Part shown: positions 52,684-61,051 of the stretch, one piece after another
Layout: every line of letters begins with the position of its first letter
How positions within the stretch are numbered: the first letter of the stretch is position 1
Origin: Virgibacillus salexigens
GTDB taxonomy: Bacteria; Bacillota; Bacilli; Bacillales; Amphibacillaceae
DNA length: 64,000 nucleotides
Reading direction: 5' to 3'
Assembly: GCF_014905415.1 (NCBI RefSeq)
Contig: NZ_BNEO01000003.1
Span: forward strand, 186,001-250,000
Position numbers and translations under genes: made by a program
The notes under the pieces: generated by a model
Database searches by the model: none
Told to the model about the DNA's origin: nothing
Seen by the model: only the letters and a program-made list of their open reading frames with translations

Positions 52684-52714
52684 AAACCCGGCGTGTACTT
52701 CACGTCGGGTTTAT
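52684..52714. terminator. Bidirectional terminator, GH92/macrodomain
   Basis: AAACCCGGCGTG pairs with CACGTCGGGTTT (12 bp, one G-T) around TACTT. The macrodomain stop codon (52700-52702) lies inside it. Confidence 0.87.
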
Positions 52715-53260
52715 TATCTTATCTAGTTCTGTTTTATAAACGTAATAGTCATCTTTAGAAGATAGTGTCATCGTTGCCTCTCCGAATCGATGGCTTTGTA
52801 GATACTGACCAATGGAACGGATCGCTATTTGTGCAGCTCTATCTAGCGGATAACGATAAATACCAGTCGAAATAGAGGGGAATGATATACTTGATAAATC
52901 GTAGTTACTTGCTAATTGCAATGAATTTATGTAACAATTCATTAATTTTTGATCTAATGTCGAGGCATTAGACTCATTCCACACGGGACCTACGGTATGG
53001 ATTACATAGGCTGCTGGAAGTTGAAATCCATTTGTTATAACTGCTTCTCCAGTAGATAATCTTTCCCCATGAAGTTTTTGTTCACGGATGGTTTTGCAAG
53101 CTTGTACTAATTTACTCCCAGCAGCTTGGTGAATAGCCCCATCAACACCTCCGCCCCCCATTAATGTTCCATTTGCAGCATTAACAATGGCATCGGTGTT
53201 TTGCTTTGTAATATCAGCGACGGTTAGCTCCAATGTATTACCGTTGATTTCAACTTTCAA
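52700..53260 (-). CDS. Macrodomain protein, O-acetyl-ADP-ribose deacetylase type
   Basis: A 186-residue macrodomain of the YmdB/MacroD group: VADITKQNTDAIVNAANGTLMGGGGVDGAIHQAAG holds the ADP-ribose site, followed by GEAVITNGFQLPAAYVIHTVGP and SFPSISTGIYRYPLDRAA. Such enzymes remove acetyl from O-acetyl-ADP-ribose or ADP-ribose from proteins. TTG at 53260 is chosen because GAGGTG precedes it; ATG at 53293 would add 11 residues and has no site. It stands alone. Confidence 0.88.
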   Translation of the reverse strand: MKVEINGNTLELTVADITKQNTDAIVNAANGTLMGGGGVDGAIHQAAGSKLVQACKTIREQKLHGERLSTGEAVITNGFQLPAAYVIHTVGPVWNESNASTLDQKLMNCYINSLQLASNYDLSSISFPSISTGIYRYPLDRAAQIAIRSIGQYLQSHRFGEATMTLSSKDDYYVYKTELDKIINPT

Positions 53261-53444
53261 TCTCTTCACCTCTTGGTTCACTGTTGTACTCATGGAAGAA
53301 AACGGATCTTATGTCCAGTATAAGAAAATATATGGATGAAGCAGGTATAGGCTAAAGAGATATAGAAACGTATAAAATATAAAATTGGGCTTGGTCGAAT
53401 ACGTAGTGATGAATTCTAGAATACTGAATGGGGGGTGATTTGCC

Positions 53445-53921
53445 ATGAGTTATAAAAATACGTTTATTACTGTTTCGGAGGATTCCACAGCTACTTCAGG
53501 GATGGAACCAACTCCAAGAAACAATAAACCAACGATTGCATCAATTGAGTACGAACTAATGAGGGAAAATCCATATACCTATACTCAAGTGGATGTACAA
53601 TTTCAAACGTAGCTTATTAAGAACAACATTGTCCAGAGGAAAATAGAAGGTATAAGAGAAGCATTCTTTTCTAAATCAAGAGCTTGTTTTCGAGCTTCCC
53701 CATTAGTAAAGAAATTTGGTTGGGGTATACATTATGATGAAGATGGAAGAATTGCCATTTACGAAGTTAACAGTAGTTCGTATAACCAATTTCTTCAACA
53801 AGAAGGGACGAATATATTAAAAGGAATGCGATCAAAAAATAGAGTGGTTACCTTCATTTTATTAAAAGACCGAGAACCTGGATTCTCGGTCTTTTATAAT
53901 GCAATTAAACAAATGCGCTGA
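53445..53921 (+). pseudogene. DUF6157 gene with in-frame amber stop
   Basis: GGGGGGTGAT then ATG at 53445 opens MSYKNTFITVSEDS, continuing as ASIEYELMRENPYTYTQVDVQFQT to TAG at 53610-53612. The same frame then carries the rest of the family: FFSKSRACFRASPLVKKFGWGIHYDEDGRIAIYEV and LKGMRSKN. Both halves match DUF6157 proteins of about 135 residues (recalled match). The normal stop after RSK is also missing: the frame runs through the terminator to TGA at 53919. Most likely a pseudogene; the first half alone is 55 residues. Confidence 0.7.
53864..53897. terminator. Bidirectional terminator beside gntP
   Basis: AAAAGACCGAGAA and TTCTCGGTCTTTT form a perfect 13-bp stem around CCTGGA, with A and T runs on both sides. 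It ends gntP on the minus strand. Confidence 0.92.
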
Positions 53922-55254
53922 TCAATAGTATGAACACAAGACCACTTACCGATATAATCGTTTCAAGCATGGTCCATGTCAAAAAGGTTTCTTTAACTGT
54001 TAAACCAAAGGACTCTTTTATGATCCAGAATCCGGTATCGTTAACATGTGAAGCGATTAAGCTTCCTGCTCCAGTGGCTAGTACCATTAATGCTAAGTTT
54101 ACGTCTGTACCTGCCATTAATGGAATTACTAATCCTGCGGTCGTCAAGGCAGCGACTGTTGCAGAACCTTGAGCAATTCTTAAAACAGCAGCAATTAACC
54201 AAGCAAGAATGATAGGAGAAATCGCACTTCCTTCAAAAATCTGAGCAACATAGTCACCTACACCGCCGTCAATTAATACTTGTTTTAGAGCACCACCTGC
54301 ACCAATGATTAATAACATCATGGCAATTGATCTTACTGAACTTTCGGCTGAAGCCATTACATCTTTCATTGGGATGTGTCTTGCCACCCCCATTGTATAG
54401 ATTGCTAATAGAACAGAAAGTAACATTACCGTAGAGGGTGAACCTAGGATTTCAATAAAATCGAAAAACCAGCCTGTTGCCCCAATTCCTTCTTGGATTA
54501 ACGAAACGATCGTTGATAGCATCATCAACAAGACAGGAAATAGTGCAGTAAATGCACTTATTCCGAAGCTAGGTGTTTCTTCTAATTTATATTGTTTTGC
54601 ATCACCAATTTCAGTAAGGCTTCCACCTTCTATTTTTTCAAAAGCAGAAGGGACGAGCCTCTTAGCGATTTTTGCATATAATGGCCCAGCTATTAATGTT
54701 GTTGGAATAGCAACAATAATCCCGTAAATGAGTACCATACCTATGTTAGCGTCATACTCTTGAGCAATAACGGTTGGTCCAGGATGTGGAGGCAAAAACC
54801 CATGGGTAACCGATAATGCGGCAGCCATTGGAAGACCAAGTGATAAGAATGAAACATTGGTTTGTTTTGCAATTTGATAAATAATTGGAATTAACAATAC
54901 TAATCCTACTTCAAAGAATAAGGCAATACCAAGAATAAAGGAGGCGATAACTACTGCCCATTGAATATTCTTTTCACCAAATTTATTAATTAGCGTCATG
55001 GCAATACGTTGTGCACCACCAGCGTCAGCAATTAGCTTACCAAGAATGGCTCCAAGTCCAAATACTAAAGCAATACTTCCTAATGTTCCACCCATTCCTG
55101 ATTCAATTGAAGCGACAATTTCATTTAATGGCATACCTAATGCTAGAGCAATTAAGAATGCTACAACTACTAATGAAATAAATGTGTTTATATTTAATTT
55201 CATAATTAAAAATAGTAATACAAGCACACCTAGTGCGACGATAAGTAACGGCAT
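53905..55254 (-). CDS. gntP: Gluconate permease
   Basis: A 448-residue GntP-family H+ symporter with about 14 helices. VTHGFLPPHPGPTVIAQEYDANIG is a strong family signature, as are FEVGLVLLIPI and QGSATVAALTTAGL. It imports gluconate, though relatives carry other sugar acids. ATG at 55254 follows AGAAAGGAAG; an upstream frame has no site. It lies 76 bases after a GntR gene on the same strand, and both probably share one transcript. No gluconate kinase is found in the window. Confidence 0.92.
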   Translation of the reverse strand: MPLLIVALGVLVLLFLIMKLNINTFISLVVVAFLIALALGMPLNEIVASIESGMGGTLGSIALVFGLGAILGKLIADAGGAQRIAMTLINKFGEKNIQWAVVIASFILGIALFFEVGLVLLIPIIYQIAKQTNVSFLSLGLPMAAALSVTHGFLPPHPGPTVIAQEYDANIGMVLIYGIIVAIPTTLIAGPLYAKIAKRLVPSAFEKIEGGSLTEIGDAKQYKLEETPSFGISAFTALFPVLLMMLSTIVSLIQEGIGATGWFFDFIEILGSPSTVMLLSVLLAIYTMGVARHIPMKDVMASAESSVRSIAMMLLIIGAGGALKQVLIDGGVGDYVAQIFEGSAISPIILAWLIAAVLRIAQGSATVAALTTAGLVIPLMAGTDVNLALMVLATGAGSLIASHVNDTGFWIIKESFGLTVKETFLTWTMLETIISVSGLVFILLISAFV

Positions 55255-55330
55255 ATTTATCTTCCTTTCTCTGTGCAAGATAAGCAATACGTAACCCTTT
55301 TCACGAATGCTTATGTTTATCTAGTTGAGT

Positions 55331-56011
55331 TTATTTTGTCTCTCTTTCTTTTTCTAGCATATGCTGTGTATGGAAGTTTTGATAGATTGCTTTAGTTAGT
55401 AATTCTCTATCCTTGTTTTGAATAGCTTCAATGATCGAAATATGATTACTAACAATACGTTCTGCGTCTTCTGGTTTATCAATAAACCGTCTTCTCATTG
55501 ATAGCAGAATAAAGCATTCCATCACTGGTCGTAATTTAGACCATAGAAGCATAATTTGGTTATGATGTATCGTTCTAATTATGGTTTCATGAAAGTCCAA
55601 ATCTTGTATAGTAAGCCCTTCGGCATCTTGATACTTTACCGAAATACGCATCATTTCAATAATTTGTCTTAACTTCTTTATTAAATCATCATTTTCCGAT
55701 TCGATTACACGTTCAAGGACAAATGACTCGATCATTTTTCGGATGTCATACATTTCTTCGATGTCGTTTTCTGAGAATCCTATTACAACAGCTCCCATCC
55801 TCTCTAGTTGAATTAATCCATCAGAAGAAAGAACTTTAAGTGCTTCCCGGACAGGTGAACGGCTAGTACCGAATTGTGAAGCTATTTTGTTTTCAGAAAT
55901 AACGGAACCGCTTTCAATACGGTCAGAAATAATCTGCATACGTAATTCAGCAGCTACTCTTTCTCCAATTGATGATTTATCTAACCATTCTTTTGGGTAA
56001 AGCGTATTCAT
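55331..56011 (-). CDS. gntR: FadR-subfamily GntR regulator of gntP
   Basis: A 226-residue GntR/FCD regulator: ERVAAELRMQIISDRIESGSVISENKIASQFGTSRSPVREALKVL is the winged helix, and DLDFHETIIRTIHHN lies in the FCD ligand domain. B. subtilis GntR represses its operon and is released by gluconate. The upstream sequence here contains CTTGTATACAAGTAT, which I recall as the core of the B. subtilis GntR operator. GGGAGAAATG precedes ATG. The gene name rests on context plus operator. Confidence 0.85.
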   Translation of the reverse strand: MNTLYPKEWLDKSSIGERVAAELRMQIISDRIESGSVISENKIASQFGTSRSPVREALKVLSSDGLIQLERMGAVVIGFSENDIEEMYDIRKMIESFVLERVIESENDDLIKKLRQIIEMMRISVKYQDAEGLTIQDLDFHETIIRTIHHNQIMLLWSKLRPVMECFILLSMRRRFIDKPEDAERIVSNHISIIEAIQNKDRELLTKAIYQNFHTQHMLEKERETK

Positions 56012-56033
56012 TTTAGCATTTCTCCCTAAGACT

Positions 56034-56066
56034 AATATACTTGTTTATCTTGTATACAAGTATATT
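56034..56066 (-). promoter_or_regulatory. GntR-type operator
   Basis: CTTGTATACAAG (about 56049-56060) is a perfect palindrome, continuing to CAAGTATATT, which also pairs with AATATACTTG (56034-56043). The site is 23 bases upstream of gntR and probably overlaps its promoter. Confidence 0.7.
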
Positions 56067-56221
56067 ACCAGATAATCTAAGAATTTGTAAACCCTTTATT
56101 CTTCTCTAAAATAAATTTATAGAATAGCATGTGAAGTTCCAGCTAATTAGTAGTTTTACAAGGAAAATAGCATTGAATTACTAGAAAGACTTTGGAAAGT
56201 TGTGAGAGGTTACTGACTAAA

Positions 56222-56276
56222 GAAGTGCTTTAACATTACGTAGGCTAGATCAGGGCACTTCATGCATAGAAGGCCC
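56222..56276 (-). terminator. Hairpins after the LysR gene
   Basis: AGGGC-A-CTTC pairs with GAAG-GCCCT (56253-56276), and GAAGTGC (56222-56228) pairs with GCACTTC (56255-56261), so two alternative hairpins share one arm. No T run follows on the minus strand. The rest of 56067-56221 has no gene. Confidence 0.35.
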
Positions 56277-56278
56277 TA

Positions 56279-57148
56279 TTATAATGCTTTAACATCTAAG
56301 GTTTGGATAAACCGAACAAATGCATGAACAATATTTAGTTGTAAGGTATCCTCATGATAGTACATCCAAGTCTTGCGTGTAATAGCCTTCCCGGATGCTA
56401 GGTGAAGTGGCTTGATAATTAGTTCTCGATATGGACGGACAACAAGATTTGCAATAATTGCATATCCTAGGCCATTAATAACCATTTCTTTACATGTTTC
56501 TACTTGATTGACCTGAATATTTATATTTGGACCTTGCTTATAATTACTGTACCACCATTGATCTACGATACTTCGCATTTTTTCATCCGTATGGTAGTCG
56601 ATACGCGGTAAATCAGGAAGGTTTTCCCATTCGAATTCCCACGGTGAAGCAAGACATATTTCCTCTTCATAAAGTAAATCCTTGTTTTCATTCCATAGAT
56701 AATCCCCTTTGATAAAACCAATATGAACATCATGATTTAAGATAAGCCGATGCATTTCACTGCTCCATCCAGTAACAACTTGAAACTCAACATTTGGATA
56801 GTTTTGTTTAAATAGGCGCAGTAACTTTGGCATTTTATTTAATGCAAAGAAATTAGATACACCAACCCTTATCGTACCAGCAACTTCTTCCTTCATATTA
56901 TGAAGCTGTTCTTCTATTTTCCGTTGTTCGTGAATCATTCTCTGCGCATGTTGGGCTAACTGTTCACCTTCAGGTGTAAATGTAATCCCTCGTTGCTTTC
57001 GAATAATTAGTTGGACACCGTAGTAATTTTCCAGCTTTTTTAATCGGGAGGTTAATGTGGGTTGTGATAAAAACAACTGCTTTGCTGTCTTTGTAATATT
57101 TTCGGTTTCATAAAGCACGGACAGCATTTCCCAATCTTGCATTCGCAT
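56279..57148 (-). CDS. LysR-family regulator of the 2-methylcitrate genes
   Basis: A 289-residue LysR regulator with winged helix MLSVLYETENITKTAKQLFLSQPTLTSRLKKLENYYG and an effector domain (TIRVGVSNFFALNKMPKLLRLFKQ). It diverges from the citrate synthase gene of the 2-methylcitrate operon across 160 bases holding an AT-rich palindrome, so it is likely to control that operon, with a propionate-derived metabolite as signal. The start is uncertain: ATG 57148 is used, but a TTG at 57154 is closer to GAGGTG. Confidence 0.85.
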   Translation of the reverse strand: MRMQDWEMLSVLYETENITKTAKQLFLSQPTLTSRLKKLENYYGVQLIIRKQRGITFTPEGEQLAQHAQRMIHEQRKIEEQLHNMKEEVAGTIRVGVSNFFALNKMPKLLRLFKQNYPNVEFQVVTGWSSEMHRLILNHDVHIGFIKGDYLWNENKDLLYEEEICLASPWEFEWENLPDLPRIDYHTDEKMRSIVDQWWYSNYKQGPNINIQVNQVETCKEMVINGLGYAIIANLVVRPYRELIIKPLHLASGKAITRKTWMYYHEDTLQLNIVHAFVRFIQTLDVKAL

Positions 57149-57198
57149 AGACAATGACACCTCGTTTAGCAATTTGATATTGAAAAAATTTATGGCTG

Positions 57199-57245
57199 AT
57201 AATTAAAATTATATATTTTCCTAATTTTCATTTCAATTCTATAAT
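57199..57245 (+). promoter_or_regulatory. Operator-like palindrome and -10 before mmgD
   Basis: ATAATT-AA-AATTAT (57199-57212) is a perfect palindrome; TATAAT (57240-57245) is a consensus -10 with a weak TTTCCT -35 at 17 bp. A weak -35 with a palindrome just upstream is typical of LysR-activated promoters. Confidence 0.5.
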
Positions 57246-57309
57246 AGAGATAGAAAATAAAGAAATTACAGAAATATAGTGAATCAATAATTCTAAAAGG
57301 AGGATATAT

Positions 57310-58416
57310 ATGAGTACGAAAGAACAGTATGTCCCAGGATTAGATGGAGTGATAGCTTCAGAGACAGCCATTTCATTTCTTGATACGGAACAAGAGAAAA
57401 TTATTATACGAGGGCATGAATTAATCGATCTTTCAAAACAGAATGATTATATTGATATTGTGCATCTCTTATTAGATAAAAAACTACCGAATCAAGAAGA
57501 AAAAGCTGACTTAGAGAAAAAACTAACTTCAAATTATCATATTCCCTCAAATATAATGGATCTTTTAGCGTTATTACCAGAGAATACGCACCCAATGGAT
57601 GGTTTACGCACAGGATTGTCAGCGCTTTCTGGTTATGATGAGGATATCGATAATCGTTCCTTGGAAGCGAATAAAAGCCGTGCTTATGCATTATTAGGCA
57701 AACTTCCCGCTATTACAGTTAATAGCTATAGACTGATTCAGGGGCAAAAGGCTGTGCAACCAAACCAAGACTTAGCGTATAGTGCTAACTTTTTGTATAT
57801 GATTACTGGAAAGAAGCCAGAAAATGTAGAGGCCGAAATTTTTGACCGCTCGTTACTTTTGTATAGTGAACATGAAATGCCTAATTCAACATTTACTGCA
57901 AGAGTAATTGCTTCTACTAATTCGGATATGTATGGAGCGCTTACAGGTGGAGTAGCTTCACTAAAAGGAAATTTACATGGTGGTGCGAATGAAGCGGTTA
58001 TGTACATGTTAAATGAAGCAAAATCTGAAGCTGAATTTGAAGAATTGCTTCATAAAAAACTGGTAAAAAAAGAAAAGATCATGGGATTTGGTCATCGTGT
58101 TTATATGAAGAAAATGGATCCTCGTGCATTAGTAATGAAGGAATCATTAAAGCAATTATGTGATGAAAAGGGGGACCATCTTTTACTCGAAATGTGTGAA
58201 GCTGGAGAGAAAATAATGAAAGAGGAAAAAGGCCTTTATCCTAATCTTGATTATTACGCGGCGCCTGTTTATTGGATGTTAGGTATCCCAATTGGTTTAT
58301 ATACTCCTATTTTCTTTAGTGCGCGAACGGCTGGTTTAGCTGCGCATGTAATAGAGCAACACGAGCATAACCGTCTTTTCAGACCACGTGTTAACTATGT
58401 TGGCAAGAGTTATTAA
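57310..58416 (+). CDS. mmgD: 2-methylcitrate synthase/citrate synthase
   Basis: A short-form citrate synthase (368 residues) that here most likely condenses propionyl-CoA with oxaloacetate to 2-methylcitrate. VPGLDGVIASETAISFLD opens it as in Bacillus MmgD/CitA, and GHRVYMKKMDPRA (His of the active site), NLHGGANEAVMYML and the ending HIIEQxxxxRLFRPR-like segment are family marks. AAAAGGAGG precedes ATG. It heads the operon with mmgE and the lyase, which supports the 2-methylcitrate assignment over plain citrate synthase. Confidence 0.9.
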   Translation: MSTKEQYVPGLDGVIASETAISFLDTEQEKIIIRGHELIDLSKQNDYIDIVHLLLDKKLPNQEEKADLEKKLTSNYHIPSNIMDLLALLPENTHPMDGLRTGLSALSGYDEDIDNRSLEANKSRAYALLGKLPAITVNSYRLIQGQKAVQPNQDLAYSANFLYMITGKKPENVEAEIFDRSLLLYSEHEMPNSTFTARVIASTNSDMYGALTGGVASLKGNLHGGANEAVMYMLNEAKSEAEFEELLHKKLVKKEKIMGFGHRVYMKKMDPRALVMKESLKQLCDEKGDHLLLEMCEAGEKIMKEEKGLYPNLDYYAAPVYWMLGIPIGLYTPIFFSARTAGLAAHVIEQHEHNRLFRPRVNYVGKSY

Positions 58417-58460
58417 GATCAAACGAATGAAGAACTTTTTTGTTAGAAAGGAAGAAAAAC

Positions 58461-59897
58461 ATGTTAAAAGTAGAGGAACAGAAAAAAACAGACACGCTGT
58501 TAGAGGAAATTACCGATTATGTTTTGAATAAAGAAATTACAAGTGAAGAAGCATATTCAACTGCGCATTATGTGCTTATTGATACAATTGGTTGTGGGGT
58601 ATTGGCATTAAACTATCCGGAATGTACGAAGCATCTAGGCCCTATCGTGCCTGGAACAGTAGTACCAAATGGTACAAGAGTACCAGGAACTTCCCATGTT
58701 CTTGATCCAGTACAAGGCGCATTTAATATTGGAGCCATTATTCGATGGTTAGATTATAATGATACATGGCTTGCTGCCGAATGGGGTCACCCATCGGATA
58801 ATTTAGGTGGCATTCTTGCAGTAGCTGATTTTGTAAGCCAAGAACGTTTGGCAAAGGGGAAAGCGCCTTTAACAGTAAAAAATGTTTTGGAAGCAATGAT
58901 TAAAGCACATGAGATACAAGGTGTGCTTGCCTTAGAAAACAGCTTAAATCGTGTAGGTTTAGACCATGTTCTTTATGTAAAAGTTGCCACTACGGCGGTA
59001 GTTACCGAAATGTTGGGTGGGGGGCGTGAAGAAATAATTAATGCCTTATCCAATGCATGGATTGATAATTCGAGCTTGCGTACTTACCGGCATGCACCTA
59101 ATACTGGCTCACGTAAGTCTTGGGCTGCTGGAGACGCGACAAGTCGTGCTGTTCGTTTAGCAATGATGGCTATTAAAGGTGAGATGGGGTATCAAACAGC
59201 TTTAAGCGCTCCAGGATGGGGGTTTCAAGATGTGTTATTTAACAAGCAGGAATTAACAGTAAATCAACCTTTTAATAGTTATGTTATGGAGAATGTACTA
59301 TTTAAAGTATCTTACCCTGCAGAATTTCATGCACAAACGGCAGCAGAAGCAGCTGTGAAATTATATCCAGAAGTCAAGGATCGTATCGATGATATTGATG
59401 AGATTAGGATAACAACCCACGAGTCTGCGATTCGTATTATCGATAAAAAAGGACCGTTATATAATCCAGCCGATCGAGATCATTGTATTCAGTATATAAC
59501 AGCAATTGGTCTGTTAAAAGGGAACATTGTAGCTGAAGATTACGAAGATGAAGTGGCTGCAGATCCTCGTGTTGATACATTGCGAGATAAGATGGTGGTC
59601 ACGGAAAACAAGGATTATACAAAAGATTATTTAGATCCAAATAAGCGATCGATCGCAAATGCTGTTCAAGTTCATTTTAAGGATGGAACATCGACGGAAA
59701 AGGTAGATTGTGAATATCCACTAGGCCATCGTTTCCGTAGAGATGAGGCTGTACCAAAAATCTTGGAGAAATATGCTGCAAACCTAGCAACACAGTATTC
59801 AAGAAAACAGCTACAACAAATTGAAGAAGTAAGTTATGATTATGATAAGCTTACAGCAATGAATGTGAATGAATTCATGGATTTATTAGTGAAGTAA
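58461..59897 (+). CDS. mmgE: 2-methylcitrate dehydratase
   Basis: A MmgE/PrpD-family dehydratase (478 residues) converting 2-methylcitrate to 2-methylaconitate. [58 protein letters not shown] and [20 protein letters not shown] are hallmarks. ATG at 58461 follows AGAAAGGAAG; ATG-like starts from 58440 have no site. It lies 44 bases after mmgD and 19 before the lyase gene. Confidence 0.94.
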   Translation: MLKVEEQKKTDTLLEEITDYVLNKEITSEEAYSTAHYVLIDTIGCGVLALNYPECTKHLGPIVPGTVVPNGTRVPGTSHVLDPVQGAFNIGAIIRWLDYNDTWLAAEWGHPSDNLGGILAVADFVSQERLAKGKAPLTVKNVLEAMIKAHEIQGVLALENSLNRVGLDHVLYVKVATTAVVTEMLGGGREEIINALSNAWIDNSSLRTYRHAPNTGSRKSWAAGDATSRAVRLAMMAIKGEMGYQTALSAPGWGFQDVLFNKQELTVNQPFNSYVMENVLFKVSYPAEFHAQTAAEAAVKLYPEVKDRIDDIDEIRITTHESAIRIIDKKGPLYNPADRDHCIQYITAIGLLKGNIVAEDYEDEVAADPRVDTLRDKMVVTENKDYTKDYLDPNKRSIANAVQVHFKDGTSTEKVDCEYPLGHRFRRDEAVPKILEKYAANLATQYSRKQLQQIEEVSYDYDKLTAMNVNEFMDLLVK

Positions 59898-59916
59898 CAA
59901 GGAGGGGCCGATTGGT

Positions 59917-60819
59917 ATGGCATGGATCGTTGACCGACCAAAAACACAAGAAGAACTAGCCACTGCATTTAAAGAATTAATACACGAAGAATCGATCTTA
60001 CAAATTCCAGGTGCACATGATGCAATGGCAGCACTTGTAGCTAAAGAAGCTGGATTCTCGGCGCTTTATTTATCCGGGGGAGCATATACAGCGAGCAAGG
60101 GTTTACCTGATTTAGGTATTGTGACATCTACTGAAGTAGCAGAGCGTGCGAAAGAGCTTGTTCGTGCAACAAATATACCATTGCTTGTAGACATTGATAC
60201 CGGCTTTGGAGGAGTGTTAAATGTAGCGCGAACTGCACAGGAAATGTTCGAAGCAAATGTTGCAGCTGTTCAAATTGAAGATCAACAGTTACCGAAGAAA
60301 TGTGGCCATTTGAATGGAAAGCAGCTTGTGACAGTTGAGGAAATGGAACAAAAGATTCAAGCGATTAAAAAGGTTGCTCCATCCATCGTAGTTGTTGCTA
60401 GAACAGATGCACGTGCAAACGAAGGATTAGATGCTGCAATTAAACGTGCAACAAATTATGTGGCAGCTGGGGCAGATGCCATTTTTCCGGAGGCACTTCA
60501 AACCGATGAAGAATTTCGTTTATTTGCTGAAAAAGTACATGTGCCTTTATTAGCTAATATGACAGAGTTTGGAAAAACACCTTATATAACAGCAGAAGAA
60601 TTTCAAAGCATGGGCTTTAGTATGGTTATATATCCAGTTACTTCCTTACGAGTTGCAGCGAAAGCTTATGAGCGCATTTTTAACTTAATTAAAGAAGAAG
60701 GAACACAAAAAAACGGGGTCTCTGATATGCAGTCGAGAAAAGAATTATATGAAACGATTTCGTATCATGATTTTGAAGAATTAGATAAGAAAATAGCTAA
60801 AACCGTATTAGGGGAATAG
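59917..60819 (+). CDS. prpB: 2-methylisocitrate lyase
   Basis: A 300-residue member of the isocitrate lyase/PEP mutase superfamily that splits 2-methylisocitrate into pyruvate and succinate. The catalytic motif appears as PKKCGHLNGKQLV (KKCGH); LLVDIDTGFGG and VVARTDARANEGLDAAIKRA complete the Mg2+ site, and B. subtilis YqiQ is the counterpart. GGAGGGG precedes ATG. It is the last gene of the propionate-disposal operon, ended by a strong terminator. Confidence 0.94.
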   Translation: MAWIVDRPKTQEELATAFKELIHEESILQIPGAHDAMAALVAKEAGFSALYLSGGAYTASKGLPDLGIVTSTEVAERAKELVRATNIPLLVDIDTGFGGVLNVARTAQEMFEANVAAVQIEDQQLPKKCGHLNGKQLVTVEEMEQKIQAIKKVAPSIVVVARTDARANEGLDAAIKRATNYVAAGADAIFPEALQTDEEFRLFAEKVHVPLLANMTEFGKTPYITAEEFQSMGFSMVIYPVTSLRVAAKAYERIFNLIKEEGTQKNGVSDMQSRKELYETISYHDFEELDKKIAKTVLGE

Positions 60820-60842
60820 TTGAATCACTCCATTACATGATT

Positions 60843-60875
60843 AACAGGTTGTCATAATCTGACAACCTGTTTTTG
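60843..60875 (+). terminator. Terminator of the 2-methylcitrate operon
   Basis: AACAGGTTGTCA and TGACAACCTGTT form a perfect 12-bp stem around TAATC, followed by TTTG. Confidence 0.92.
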
Positions 60876-60899
60876 TTTTAAAAGAATAGGATTTATTAA

Positions 60900-61040
60900 A
60901 AAAGCTGAGACATAATGATAACTCCTATGGTACAGGACGGAGAATCCAAACGATGGTTTCATTTTTCGCGAGCACGGTCTCAGCTAAGTGGATCTCTGCC
61001 AATGCTGTTCTCGCAGAAGTCTCACTATTTAAGTTGGCTC
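60900..61040. repeat. Candidate dispersed intergenic element
   Basis: The stretch begins AAAAAGCTGAGACATAA and holds GGACGGAGAATCCAAACGAT, GGTCTCAGCT and GTTCTCGCAGAAGTCTCAC. GCTGAGAC near the left end is repeated inverted as GTCTCAGC (60978 area) and partly as GTCTCAC at the right. It resembles non-coding elements scattered in Oceanobacillus/Virgibacillus genomes (from memory). Confidence 0.45.
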
Positions 61041-61051
61041 ATGTTCTGAAG

